Assembly: GCF_023715585.1 (NCBI RefSeq)
Contig: NZ_JAMBOK010000004.1
Coordinates: 155,926-219,925, forward strand
DNA length: 64,000 nucleotides
Direction of reading: 5' to 3'
Source of the DNA: Sporosarcina luteola
GTDB taxonomy: Bacteria > Bacillota > Bacilli > Bacillales_A > Planococcaceae
Part shown: piece by piece, positions 28,874 through 36,534 of the stretch
Numbering within the stretch: the first letter of the stretch is position 1
Layout: each line of letters starts with the position of its first letter
Program-made: the position numbers and the translations under genes
The notes under the pieces: model-generated
The model's database searches: none
The model's input: the letters and a program-made list of their open reading frames with translations, nothing else
Told to the model about the DNA's origin: nothing

Positions 28874-29566
28874 TTATCGAGAGCTCTTCTCACGCTGATC
28901 TCTGATTTCCTGCCATCTTTCTTTAGCCATCTCGATGATTTGAGGGTCGGTCGATGTCCGTTGGCTTTCGATGACCTTTGAAAAATTCCGGATCGCCTCT
29001 TCTTCATCACCGATCTGATGGGATAGCTCTGCCATCAAATACAGCACCCTTGTTTCGGACATCTGTGTCCCTGCATGGTCTCCCGCTGAATATGCCTCTG
29101 TATAAAGATTACGGGACACCTTCCTGAATCGCATCCCCGAATCGATGTCATCCATATCATCATACAGCCATGCAATCCGCAGCATGATGCCCGCCATCGT
29201 CAATGCCTTCTCCTTCTTTACTTTCGCACTTACGTAAGCCAGTTTATACGTCTCGATTGCTTCTTCGATCGTCCGTTCATCACCGAAGGATCTGCCGCTC
29301 CAAAGGGAAGTGATCTTTTGAGCGATGTCCTCTTTCACGCCGGGTGCAAAATAACTGGAAAACTCATCGGTGAAGGCAAAACCACAGTTGGGGCAAACAG
29401 CCACATTATATAAAATTGGATTGATGTTAGAATCCGCATATACAGGTTTAAAATCGCTTTCATGCTTGGTGACACGGACGAAGCGTGAACGGATCTTTGT
29501 TGTAGTGAATTTCTCCAGACAGTTTTTACAATCCGTTTTCTTGGCATAAGTTGCACTTATTTCCAT
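28874..29566 (-). CDS. DUF2225 family protein
   Basis: A 230-residue cytoplasmic protein. The N-terminal half has two CxxC pairs (KTDCKNCLEKF and VAVCPNCGFAF) that probably bind zinc, and the C-terminal half is helical and TPR-like (ALTMAGIMLRIAWLYDD, LYLMAELSHQIGDEEEAI). This matches DUF2225; no activity is known. The stop codon lies 14 bases from the end of the 28-unit array, so the array is the 3' flank of this gene too. GATGATGATG and a weak GGATG lie before ATG 29566. Confidence 0.87.
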   Translation of the reverse strand: MEISATYAKKTDCKNCLEKFTTTKIRSRFVRVTKHESDFKPVYADSNINPILYNVAVCPNCGFAFTDEFSSYFAPGVKEDIAQKITSLWSGRSFGDERTIEEAIETYKLAYVSAKVKKEKALTMAGIMLRIAWLYDDMDDIDSGMRFRKVSRNLYTEAYSAGDHAGTQMSETRVLYLMAELSHQIGDEEEAIRNFSKVIESQRTSTDPQIIEMAKERWQEIRDQREKSSR

Positions 29567-29690
29567 TCATCATCATCCTTTCGCACTATATCTTTCATTA
29601 TACATCATCTGCATTCAATTGGAGTGAAGATGATTGTGCAAATGGTGAAATCATTGATATAATAGAGGAAAAGCGGGAAGGTGGATGTAA

Positions 29691-30056
29691 ATGAAACAAT
29701 ACGTTGAAATTACTGAAGCTGCAGCATTTCATGTGAAAGAAATGATGACTCATAATGGTGAAGAAGGTTCGTTCCTTCGTGTTGCAGTGAACGGCGGAGG
29801 CTGCAGCGGATTGACATATGGCTTAGGATTTGAAGAAGCGGCGTCTGAGGAAGATTATCTTTTATCCCAGCATGGCATCCAAATCGTCGTTTCAAAAGAA
29901 GATGCCGGCATCCTTGAAGGGACCAAGGTCGATTATAAGGAGTCCTTGATGGGCGGAGGCTTTACAATTGAAAACCCGAATGCCATCGCTTCATGTGGCT
30001 GCGGAACTTCATTCAGGACGGCCAAGAAGGTCGGCACTCCGGAAGTTTGCGAATAA
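29691..30056 (+). CDS. sufA: A-type Fe-S carrier (SufA/HesB family, YutM-like)
   Basis: A 121-residue HesB/IscA/SufA-family carrier. The three cluster-binding cysteines are in NGGGCSGLTYG and SCGCGTSF. It accepts [2Fe-2S] or [4Fe-4S] clusters for transfer to enzymes. GGAAGGTGG precedes ATG 29691. It is unlinked to sufCDSUB, the usual arrangement in Bacillales. Confidence 0.93.
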   Translation: MKQYVEITEAAAFHVKEMMTHNGEEGSFLRVAVNGGGCSGLTYGLGFEEAASEEDYLLSQHGIQIVVSKEDAGILEGTKVDYKESLMGGGFTIENPNAIASCGCGTSFRTAKKVGTPEVCE

Positions 30057-30091
30057 GATCTCATGATTATATGAGGACGGATTACAAATGA

Positions 30092-30150
30092 TCCCTTACC
30101 CAACCAGAGGCTCCTTTCGGATTCAATTGGTTGGGAAGGGTTTTATTGTT
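30092..30150 (+). terminator. Terminator after sufA
   Basis: CCCTTACCCAACCA pairs with TGGTTGGGAAGGG and TTTTATTG follows. Confidence 0.75.
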
Positions 30151-30161
30151 ATATTCGAATT

Positions 30162-30177
30162 AATGATTTTTATCATT
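30162..30177. promoter_or_regulatory. Inverted repeat upstream of the ndh-type promoter
   Basis: AATGAT and ATCATT form a perfect 6-4-6 repeat 7 bases before the -35 element of the next promoter. Confidence 0.45.
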
Positions 30178-30183
30178 ATGATG

Positions 30184-30212
30184 TTGAAAAGGCATAGTAA
30201 AAAGGCTACTAT
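30184..30212 (+). promoter_or_regulatory. SigA-type promoter of the YumB-like NADH dehydrogenase gene
   Basis: TTGAAA (30184-30189), a 17-base spacer, and TACTAT (30207-30212). Confidence 0.6.
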
Positions 30213-30222
30213 TGAATAGTAG
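30206..30222. promoter_or_regulatory. Perfect 17-base palindrome over the -10 element
   Basis: CTACTATT and AATAGTAG are perfectly complementary around one G. The left arm contains the -10 element, which is the geometry of a repressor operator. Confidence 0.6.
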
Positions 30223-30325
30223 AAGTTTGTCGAATAAAGGCAAATGCCAGGACTGGGCAAATCGTCTCATATACCGATTTAAAACGGACCCGGCACATAA
30301 TAAAATAAAGGTGGTTTCGATTTTC

Positions 30326-31543
30326 GTGAAAAGACCGACAATCTTAGTATTAGGTGCGGGTTACGGCGGTTTATCCACAGTCGTCAACTTGCAAAAATCA
30401 ATTGGCACTGATGAGGCAGATATTGTGCTGATTAACAAAAATGAATATCATTACGAGTCGACTTGGCTCCATGAAGCGGCTGCAGGGACATTATCGCCTG
30501 AACAAGTTCGTTACGATATCAAAGATGTCATTAACGAAGGAAAAGTTAAATTTGTTCAAGCTGAAGTTCAAGGAATCGATATTCAAGGTAAAGTCGTTAC
30601 TACTAATGTCGGTACGCATACTTACGACTATTTAGTCATTGCTCTCGGCTTCGAAGGAGAAACGTTCGGCATTCCTGGCCTGGACAAGTATGCATTGTCC
30701 ATCGCCAACGTCAATGCAGCTCGTCAAATCCGTGAACATATTGAATATCAATTTGCAACATGGTCTCTTGAAGAGGAAAAAGATGACAGCCGTTTGACAA
30801 TCATTGTCGGCGGGGCTGGCTTCACAGGAATCGAATTCCTAGGTGAACTTGGAAACCGCGTTCCTGAACTTTGCAAGGAGTTCGATGTACCGCAAGAGAA
30901 GGTCCGTGTCATCTGTGTAGAAGCGGCGCCTATGGTGTTACCAGGATTCGATCCTGAGTTGGTTGACTATGCGGTAAGACAATTGAAGTCTAAAGGAATT
31001 GAATTCTCAATCGGTACTCCGGTCGTAGAAGCGACTCCTGAGGGCGTTAATATTAAAAAAGGCGATGATGAATTTGAATTCATCAAAGCCGGTACTGTCG
31101 TATGGGCTGCAGGTGTTCGAGGAAACCGTCTGATCGAACAGACTGGCATTGAAAACATGCGTGCACGTGTCAAAGTCGAAAAGGACCTTCGCGCTCCTGG
31201 ACACAATGATGTCTTCATCGTCGGCGACTGCGCTTTGATGATCAATGAAGAAACAAACCGTCCATATCCTCCGACAGCACAAATCGCGATGCAACAAGGT
31301 GATATGTGTGCAAACAACTTGATCGCATTGATCAAAGGAAACCCTACTTCCGAATTCGTTCCGGATATTAAAGGTGCGATCGCTTCTCTTGGCGATGACG
31401 ATGCAATCGGTGTCGCATTCGGCAAGAAATTGATGGGTAAAAAAGCATCCTTCATGAAAAAGATGGTTGATAACCGTTCCCTTTATATGATCGGTGGATT
31501 AGGCCTTACGATTAAAAAAGGTAAGTTCAACTTACTTAAATAA
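30326..31543 (+). CDS. yumB: Type II NADH dehydrogenase-like FAD oxidoreductase (YumB-like)
   Basis: A 405-residue NDH-2-type flavoprotein. The FAD motif is [12 protein letters not shown], the NADH motif is [15 protein letters not shown], and there are FIVGDCALM and [12 protein letters not shown] blocks and a C-terminal amphipathic end ([18 protein letters not shown]) that can dock on the membrane. It should oxidise NADH and reduce quinone. The frame is open back to 30212, but GTG 30326 with AAAGGTGG upstream fits the family N-terminus. The 5' region carries two palindromes. It is the second such enzyme in the window. Confidence 0.93.
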   Translation: MKRPTILVLGAGYGGLSTVVNLQKSIGTDEADIVLINKNEYHYESTWLHEAAAGTLSPEQVRYDIKDVINEGKVKFVQAEVQGIDIQGKVVTTNVGTHTYDYLVIALGFEGETFGIPGLDKYALSIANVNAARQIREHIEYQFATWSLEEEKDDSRLTIIVGGAGFTGIEFLGELGNRVPELCKEFDVPQEKVRVICVEAAPMVLPGFDPELVDYAVRQLKSKGIEFSIGTPVVEATPEGVNIKKGDDEFEFIKAGTVVWAAGVRGNRLIEQTGIENMRARVKVEKDLRAPGHNDVFIVGDCALMINEETNRPYPPTAQIAMQQGDMCANNLIALIKGNPTSEFVPDIKGAIASLGDDDAIGVAFGKKLMGKKASFMKKMVDNRSLYMIGGLGLTIKKGKFNLLK

Positions 31544-31566
31544 GAGCTGCTATCATACGATTAGTA

Positions 31567-31598
31567 ACACCCGCCTATAAGTGGCGGGTGTTTTTTTA
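31567..31598 (+). terminator. Terminator after yumB
   Basis: AACACCCGCC pairs with GGCGGGTGTT and a T-run follows. Confidence 0.92.
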
Positions 31599-31611
31599 GG
31601 AGGGGACAGCT

Positions 31612-32109
31612 ATGTCGAATAAAAAACGCGGAAATGTATGGCTTGGTGCGGCGGGCATAGTCATGAACAGCAAGGGCGAATGGCTCGTCGTCAAAAAAAC
31701 ATATAGCGGATTGAAAGGGATGTGGTCGTTGCCAGCGGGTTTCGTGGAAGGGAATGAAACAGCCGATCAGGCGGCGATCCGGGAAGTGAAAGAAGAAACT
31801 GGGCTTGATTGTAAACTGGAAGGGATGGTTGGATTCCGTACTGGTATCCTGAAAGGGGAAGTTAGCGATAACCTGGCGTTATTCCTGTTGCGCCCTGAAC
31901 AGGAAGATCAGCTGTTAATGCCTCAGGAGAATGAAATTTCGGAAGTCGCTTGGAAAACCCCTTTTGAACTGAAGGATGATCGGAATGTATCGGCCATGAT
32001 TCATGAAATTGCGGAAAGGGCTATTGAATCGGGGCTATTGCAAATGGAGCAGATGGAACCGGGAGAGTGGTTTGGTTACACGTCCTATAAGCTGTTTTAT
32101 AAAAAATGA
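31612..32109 (+). CDS. NUDIX hydrolase
   Basis: A 165-residue NUDIX protein. The box is intact: G-N-E-T-A-D-Q-A-A then [10 protein letters not shown], preceded by [12 protein letters not shown]. It hydrolyses a nucleoside diphosphate linked to another group; the substrate is not predictable. AGGAGGGG precedes ATG 31612, only 14 bases after the previous terminator, so expression probably depends on readthrough or a promoter inside yumB. Confidence 0.9.
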   Translation: MSNKKRGNVWLGAAGIVMNSKGEWLVVKKTYSGLKGMWSLPAGFVEGNETADQAAIREVKEETGLDCKLEGMVGFRTGILKGEVSDNLALFLLRPEQEDQLLMPQENEISEVAWKTPFELKDDRNVSAMIHEIAERAIESGLLQMEQMEPGEWFGYTSYKLFYKK

Positions 32110-32215
32110 ATAAAAATAGTGTTCAAATTTCGACAAATCATTGAATAGACTTCATTTTATTGAAAGCATACATCCGTTCCTGTAAAATGGTGAATGGAAA
32201 GCGGAGGTAGACAAT

Positions 32216-32542
32216 TTGGGAACAATTTCATTGACACATGTCGTTTTATCCATAATTATTTTCATGGTCATGTTTTTCGGAATAGGCTTTTTGCTGAACA
32301 TGCTGCTTCGTATGACGTGGCTGATGGCGATTGTCTATCCGATCGTCGTCATTTTGATAATTGATGAAGTGGGATTCTTTGAGTATTTTACAAACCCCAG
32401 CCATTCATTCAGGCTGCTTGGTGATAAAATCGTCTCTCTTCATGCTGCCGATATTATCATTCTTGCAAGTGGGCTCGTAGGCGCCATCATTTCCGGCTTT
32501 GTCATTAAGCTCCTGAGGAAACAAGGGTATCAAATGTTCTAA
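32216..32542 (+). CDS. yuiB: Small membrane protein (YuiB-like)
   Basis: A 108-residue protein with three strongly hydrophobic segments (about residues 7-30, 35-50 and 77-98) and a short basic C-terminus. It matches YuiB of unknown function by sequence and position, between a NUDIX/ndh block and yuiD. The start is TTG 32216, with GGAGGT 10 bases before it. Confidence 0.8.
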   Translation: MGTISLTHVVLSIIIFMVMFFGIGFLLNMLLRMTWLMAIVYPIVVILIIDEVGFFEYFTNPSHSFRLLGDKIVSLHAADIIILASGLVGAIISGFVIKLLRKQGYQMF

Positions 32543-32554
32543 TCGCTTCAGCCG

Positions 32555-32703
32555 AAAAGCACGACTGAAGCAAATCAAGAAGCGGAAGACAACCTAAGAT
32601 CGCCACGCCCTGATAGTGCCTTAATTTCTGCAAAGAACGCAGAAATACGGCAAATCGAACCCTACGCTGTTCGATACGCAATTACGCCGAGGCGTAATTG
32701 ATC
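32555..32703. repeat. Interspersed repeat downstream of yuiB, with nested element
   Basis: AAGCGGAAGACAACCTAAG then GATCGCCACGCCCTG matches the left part of the repeats at 53309 and 56524. The double-hairpin element is at 32615-32675, and a 27-base palindrome-containing block (32676-32702) is identical to 7632-7658. Confidence 0.72.
32615..32675 (+). repeat. Double-hairpin element, copy 4
   Basis: GCCTTAATTTCTGC..GCAGAAATACGGC is conserved; the 3' end is slightly shorter and runs into the shared palindrome block. Confidence 0.72.
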
Positions 32704-32715
32704 TAACTAATTAAC

Positions 32716-32756
32716 AAAGAAGAAGGTGTCTCCTCGAGGAGCACCTTCTTCTTTAT
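32716..32756. terminator. Bidirectional terminator between yuiB and yuiD
   Basis: AAAGAAGAAGGTG pairs with CACCTTCTTCTTT across a GGAG/CTCC inner stem. T-rich on both strands. Confidence 0.85.
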
Positions 32757-33236
32757 TTACACCAAGATAAATGAATAGATGATGGCGGATATGAAAATGC
32801 CCGTCATTGAGCCTGCAAAGACTTCGCTAGGCTTATGGCCAAGAAGTGTTTTCAGTTCCAGGATCTTTTGTGGTCCATCTTTCTGTGGCCAGCCTTTCAC
32901 CTCTGTCACGAACGTTTGAAAGTCCACTCTCATTTGGTTGATGATCAAAGCCTGTTGCCCCGCCTGGTATCGGATTCCTGTTGCATCGAACATGACGATG
33001 ACCGCGAAGATCGCAGACACCGCGAATAATGGTGATCCAGGGCCGACTTCGTAACCGATCGCAGTCGTCAGCGCAGATACCGCGGCTGAATGGGAGCTTG
33101 GCATGCCGCCTGTTGATGTCATTAATTTCCAGTCCAATTTCTTCGTCAATAGAAAATGGATCGGAATCTTGACGAATTGAGCGAAAAAAATCGCAAATAA
33201 TGCCGCGAGGAGCGGAGTGTTTTGCAATATGGACAT
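32757..33236 (-). CDS. yuiD: Divergent PAP2-family membrane protein (YuiD-like)
   Basis: A 159-residue membrane protein with about four hydrophobic segments and the family block STGGMPSSHSAAVSAL, followed by MFDATGIRYQAGQQA. These are the acid-phosphatase-like residues of the divergent PAP2 family (DUF212). The substrate is unknown, possibly a lipid phosphate. AAAGGAGTGG precedes ATG 33236. It is divergent from the aminopeptidase gene. Confidence 0.88.
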   Translation of the reverse strand: MSILQNTPLLAALFAIFFAQFVKIPIHFLLTKKLDWKLMTSTGGMPSSHSAAVSALTTAIGYEVGPGSPLFAVSAIFAVIVMFDATGIRYQAGQQALIINQMRVDFQTFVTEVKGWPQKDGPQKILELKTLLGHKPSEVFAGSMTGIFISAIIYSFILV

Positions 33237-33296
33237 GATTCCACTCCTTTACTAATGAAAAATATACACATAGTATACCATATCGCCAGTCAGTGA

Positions 33297-33318
33297 AAAT
33301 CGGAAGTCCGATTTTTTT
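33297..33318 (+). other. Orphan terminator-like hairpin
   Basis: AAATCGG and CCGATTT flank a 4-base loop and seven T residues follow, but no plus-strand gene lies upstream in this divergent gap. It sits 12 bases before the pepA promoter. Confidence 0.4.
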
Positions 33319-33329
33319 GAATGATTATT

Positions 33330-33357
33330 TTGGTTCGACTGTGTGTTGGTATATAAT
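33330..33357 (+). promoter_or_regulatory. SigA-type promoter of the aminopeptidase gene
   Basis: TTGGTT (33330-33335), a 16-base spacer, and a perfect TATAAT (33352-33357). Confidence 0.7.
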
Positions 33358-33388
33358 AGAGGATGTAGGAAAAGTGGGAGGTAGTCAA

Positions 33389-34900
33389 ATGAAAACATCA
33401 TTTATTGAACCTGAATTCGGTCATGTAAACTCAGAAGTGTTAGTCGTAGGGGTTCCTGAGCATCCGGAAAATATCGAAGGGTGGAAAACATTTGCCGATT
33501 CATTCAGCCCTCGTCTAATGGATTGGATTAAAGCCGGTGACATTAAGACTGACTTTAAGAAAATTAGTAAAATGCCTGCGTTGGAGTCGCGCGGATATGA
33601 GCGCATTGTTTTCATCGGGCTCGGGGCATCAAAAAAACTGACTGAAGACCGTCTGAGACAAGTATTCGCGGCTTTAGGGAAAGAATTGAAATCATCCAAA
33701 TCTTCATCAGCTGCAATTTGGACAGCTCCGTTTACAAATGGGGATCTGACTTGTGAAGATGTTGTCTTTGCCGCTGCAGAAGGGATCGGCATGGGTTCTT
33801 ATAAATTTGAAGGGTATAAGACCGATTCGAATGAAAAGGATGTGGCGTTGGAAACAGTGACATTCTTAACGTCCGCGGAAGAGGATGAAGTAAAGGCGGC
33901 ATTTGAAGTGGGATGTACATATGCTAACGCGGTGAATGAGGCGCGGACGCTTGTCAATACACCGCCGAATATCCTGACCGCCACGAAACTGGCAGACTAT
34001 GCCAAGGAGCTAGCAGAGAAATATGATTTTGAAATCGAAATACTCGGCAAGAAGGAGATGGAAGAACTCGGCATGGGTGCAATCTTGGCGGTCAACAAAG
34101 GATCCGTCGAAGAACCGCGACTCATCGTATTGAAATATGCCGGGACGGAGCAATGGGAAGATGTCATCGGTCTCGTAGGCAAGGGTGTGACGTACGATAC
34201 AGGCGGCTATTCCTTAAAACCCCGCGAAGGGATGGTCGGCATGAAAGGCGACATGGGCGGGGCGGCGGCAGTCCTTGGTGCCATGAACATCATCGGCGAA
34301 CTGCGCCCGGCAAAAAACGTCATCGCGGTCATCGGTGCGACGGACAATATGGTTTCCGGCGAAGCATTCAAGCCGGATGACGTCATTACATCACTCAGCG
34401 GGAAGACGATTGAAGTATTGAACACCGATGCGGAAGGAAGACTCGTTCTTGCTGACGCTGTCACCTACGCCAAGCAATCAGGCGCAAACTACCTGATTGA
34501 TGTGGCAACGCTCACAGGCGGCGTCATCGTCGCGCTAGGAAATGATAAAACCGGAGCTTTGACAAATGATGAAGCGTTCTTTGAAGAGTTCATGCAAGCT
34601 TCGTTAGAAACGGGTGAGTTTGTATGGAGATTGCCGCTCACGGAAAGCGATAAGAGACGTATTCGGAAGAGTGACATTGCCGATTTGAATAACTCTCCGG
34701 GCCGTGACGGACATATGATCTTCGGAGGCGGTTTTGTCGGTGAATTCGCGGAAGGCACTCCATGGATCCATCTCGACATCGCAGGCACGTCAGACGCATC
34801 GGCAGCCCATGACCTTGGTCCAAAAGGGGCGACTGGCGTTATGGTCCGTACACTCGCCACGCTCGTTGAACGTATGGCGGATGAAGAGCAGACGCAATAA
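33389..34900 (+). CDS. pepA: Leucyl aminopeptidase, M17 family
   Basis: A 503-residue M17 metallopeptidase. The catalytic C-terminal half has the metal-binding and active-site blocks GKGVTYDTGGYSLKP, MKGDMGGAAAV and the signature NTDAEGRL, then DVATLTGG. It removes N-terminal amino acids in the cytoplasm as a hexamer. GTGGGAGG fixes ATG 33389; the frame upstream to 33293 is non-coding promoter DNA. It is monocistronic. Confidence 0.95.
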   Translation: MKTSFIEPEFGHVNSEVLVVGVPEHPENIEGWKTFADSFSPRLMDWIKAGDIKTDFKKISKMPALESRGYERIVFIGLGASKKLTEDRLRQVFAALGKELKSSKSSSAAIWTAPFTNGDLTCEDVVFAAAEGIGMGSYKFEGYKTDSNEKDVALETVTFLTSAEEDEVKAAFEVGCTYANAVNEARTLVNTPPNILTATKLADYAKELAEKYDFEIEILGKKEMEELGMGAILAVNKGSVEEPRLIVLKYAGTEQWEDVIGLVGKGVTYDTGGYSLKPREGMVGMKGDMGGAAAVLGAMNIIGELRPAKNVIAVIGATDNMVSGEAFKPDDVITSLSGKTIEVLNTDAEGRLVLADAVTYAKQSGANYLIDVATLTGGVIVALGNDKTGALTNDEAFFEEFMQASLETGEFVWRLPLTESDKRRIRKSDIADLNNSPGRDGHMIFGGGFVGEFAEGTPWIHLDIAGTSDASAAHDLGPKGATGVMVRTLATLVERMADEEQTQ

Positions 34901-35016
34901 AAATCATTACTTTCAACATAGACGCAATGATCAGCCGTTATTGATCCGGTTCATAGGCGTCCGTCCCTCCTCACTTAGCCCGTCACGAATAGGATAAGTG
35001 AGAAAGGGGGATATCG

Positions 35017-35253
35017 ATGGTACGCTTTCATCATAGGCACGGCGGTTTTAGACGTTTTGGGCCAGGGTTTGGCCCTGGATTCGGTTTTGGGATAGGTGGG
35101 CCATTTTTAGGGGGCTTGGTAGGCGGCCTCCTTGGCAATGCGTTGTTTCCACCTTTTTATGGTCCACAATTTGGGTATCCATACAATTACTACCCTTATG
35201 GATACGGGTACCCTCCATATTACAATTTCCCGCCATACGGCTACCCTTATTAA
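35017..35253 (+). CDS. Small Gly/Tyr/Pro-rich protein
   Basis: A 78-residue protein that I cannot assign to a family by function. The basic, His/Arg-rich start (MVRFHHRHGGFRRFG) is followed by a Gly/Phe-rich hydrophobic stretch (GFGIGGPFLGGLVGGLLGNA) and a C-terminal half made almost only of Tyr, Pro, Gly, Asn and Phe with PYGYG-type repeats. Such composition is common in spore-coat or surface-associated proteins of Bacillales; that role is an inference. AAAGGGGGAT precedes ATG 35017, and a strong terminator follows. Confidence 0.78.
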   Translation: MVRFHHRHGGFRRFGPGFGPGFGFGIGGPFLGGLVGGLLGNALFPPFYGPQFGYPYNYYPYGYGYPPYYNFPPYGYPY

Positions 35254-35299
35254 AAAAACACACTCGGATTCCTCAATGGAATGCCGAGTGTGTTTTTTA
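35252..35299. terminator. Bidirectional terminator for the small protein gene and the mrp operon
   Basis: AAAAAACACACTCGG pairs with CCGAGTGTGTTTTTT; runs of A and T flank both sides. Confidence 0.92.
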
Positions 35300-35680
35300 A
35301 TCTTTCAGCCTCTTCATATTTTGCTCTTTTGCTTCTTTGACGGCTTCCTTCAAGTCATCTCCGACAGTCAATTCCGTCGGTTTCACCCCTGACATATAGG
35401 CGGCGCGACCCATCAAATGACCACCGATCGGTGAAGTGATGAAAAGGAAGACGATTCCGAGAAGCAGGGAGATGCTGAAATGGTCTTCTTTCAACCAGAA
35501 ATGAAAGAACACGCCAAGCAAAATGCTCAGAACGCCAAGTGTGGCACTTTTCGATGCTGCGTGTGCCCGCGTATAAACATCGGGCAATCGTAAAATACCG
35601 ATCATTGTCACGATCGTGAAAATGAGACCGACGACAATCGTCGTTACAATTAAGATATTAGCGATTACGGTCACGTTCAA
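35297..35680 (-). CDS. mrpG: Na+/H+ antiporter subunit G
   Basis: A 127-residue MnhG/MrpG subunit with three membrane segments and the conserved GILRLPDVYTRAHAASK motif. It is the last gene of mrpABCDEFG. TTG 35680 is taken as the start because GAGAGGAGA lies just before it and the protein then begins at the family N-terminus. It overlaps mrpF by 23 bases. The C-terminal tail is charged and cytoplasmic. Confidence 0.93.
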   Translation of the reverse strand: MNVTVIANILIVTTIVVGLIFTIVTMIGILRLPDVYTRAHAASKSATLGVLSILLGVFFHFWLKEDHFSISLLLGIVFLFITSPIGGHLMGRAAYMSGVKPTELTVGDDLKEAVKEAKEQNMKRLKD

Positions 35681-35939
35681 TGATCTCTCCTCTCTCAATG
35701 AATTTGGAGAATGACACGGTACCGATGAACGACATAATCGCTATCAGTAAAATGACATCAATGAAAAAGGGGGTGTCGAAAAGAATCGAAATAAGCGCGA
35801 TTGCCGAAATAAGCATGACGCCTATTCCGTCAAGTGCGATGAGCCTGTCTGGCACAGAAGGTCCTCGAAAAACACGTATCATGACACCGATCATCGACAA
35901 CACGACGAGGATCAGTGAAACCCATATAAACGTCATCAT
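35658..35939 (-). CDS. mrpF: Na+/H+ antiporter subunit F
   Basis: A 93-residue MrpF subunit with three membrane segments and the conserved RVFRGPSVPDRLIALD block. In Mrp complexes MrpF lies at the interface near the sodium path. It overlaps mrpE by 4 bases (ATGA type) and mrpG by 23, so translation is coupled. Confidence 0.93.
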   Translation of the reverse strand: MMTFIWVSLILVVLSMIGVMIRVFRGPSVPDRLIALDGIGVMLISAIALISILFDTPFFIDVILLIAIMSFIGTVSFSKFIERGEIIERDRNR

Positions 35940-36415
35940 GGCCGGCTCACCTCCATAATCGCTTTTTCAAATGAATTTTTTATCGAATCGATTGCCTCAT
36001 CCACATCATCAACGTCGATTGCGTGGATGTATAAAATCCGTTGATCGTCGGATACATGAAGTACAATTGTACCAGGCGTCAATGTGATCAAGCTCGATAA
36101 AAGTGTGATCTCCCAATCTTGCTCAAGCTCAGTCGGCATCGCGAAGATCATTGGCTGAAGCTTTAGTTTGGGACGAATGACAAGCATCAGAACAGAAATA
36201 TTTGAAAGCGTCAATTCTTTGAAGAACAGGAGCGCCAATTTAATGGCCGCCCAGAGACGCCAAATATAAAGCCTAGATTTGAAAAAACGTCTTGTAATGA
36301 AAATCAATAGCAATCCGATCAAGAATCCGATAATGAAAGTTGACGCAGTCAATGAGGAAGTCATGAACATCCAAATGACGGCGATAAAAAAGTTCAATAG
36401 TATTTGAAATGCCAT
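35936..36415 (-). CDS. mrpE: Na+/H+ antiporter subunit E
   Basis: A 159-residue MrpE subunit: two N-terminal membrane segments and a cytoplasmic domain with the conserved ITLTPGTIVLHVSDDQRILYIH stretch, read here as ITLTPGT and LYIHAIDVDD. ATG 36415 is chosen over ATG 36421 because AAAGGAG is then 9 bases away and the protein begins MAFQILLNFF as in Bacillus. The 119-base gap before it, after mrpD, is the only real gap in the operon and holds two hairpins. Confidence 0.93.
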   Translation of the reverse strand: MAFQILLNFFIAVIWMFMTSSLTASTFIIGFLIGLLLIFITRRFFKSRLYIWRLWAAIKLALLFFKELTLSNISVLMLVIRPKLKLQPMIFAMPTELEQDWEITLLSSLITLTPGTIVLHVSDDQRILYIHAIDVDDVDEAIDSIKNSFEKAIMEVSRP

Positions 36416-36453
36416 CGACATCTACTCCTTTATCCTGCTTTAACTGGCTATAA

Positions 36454-36470
36454 GCCCCACGTGGTGGGGC
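36454..36470 (-). other. Hairpin 2 between mrpD and mrpE
   Basis: GCCCCAC and GTGGGGC form a 7-base stem with a 3-base loop, and ACTGG/CCAGT arms extend it outward. No T-run. Confidence 0.6.
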
Positions 36471-36503
36471 AACATCCAGTAAATGCCCGATTGGTTCAAC
36501 TAA

Positions 36504-36530
36504 CAATCTGTGGTAGTTCGCCACAGATTG
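36504..36530 (-). other. Hairpin 1 between mrpD and mrpE
   Basis: CAATCTGTGG and CCACAGATTG are a perfect 10-base stem with a 7-base loop, 5 bases after the mrpD stop codon. The following bases on the coding strand (TTAGTTG) are not a strong T-run. Confidence 0.65.
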
Positions 36531-36534
36531 AGTT

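Noticed and set aside
28268..28905. Long open frames in the 28-unit array that would encode heptad-like (GAERATL) or PRPK-type repeat proteins on both strands
   Set aside because: A 21-base repeat lacking stop triplets is open in several frames on both strands at once. None has a ribosome site or a start outside the repeat, so these are by-products of the DNA repeat.
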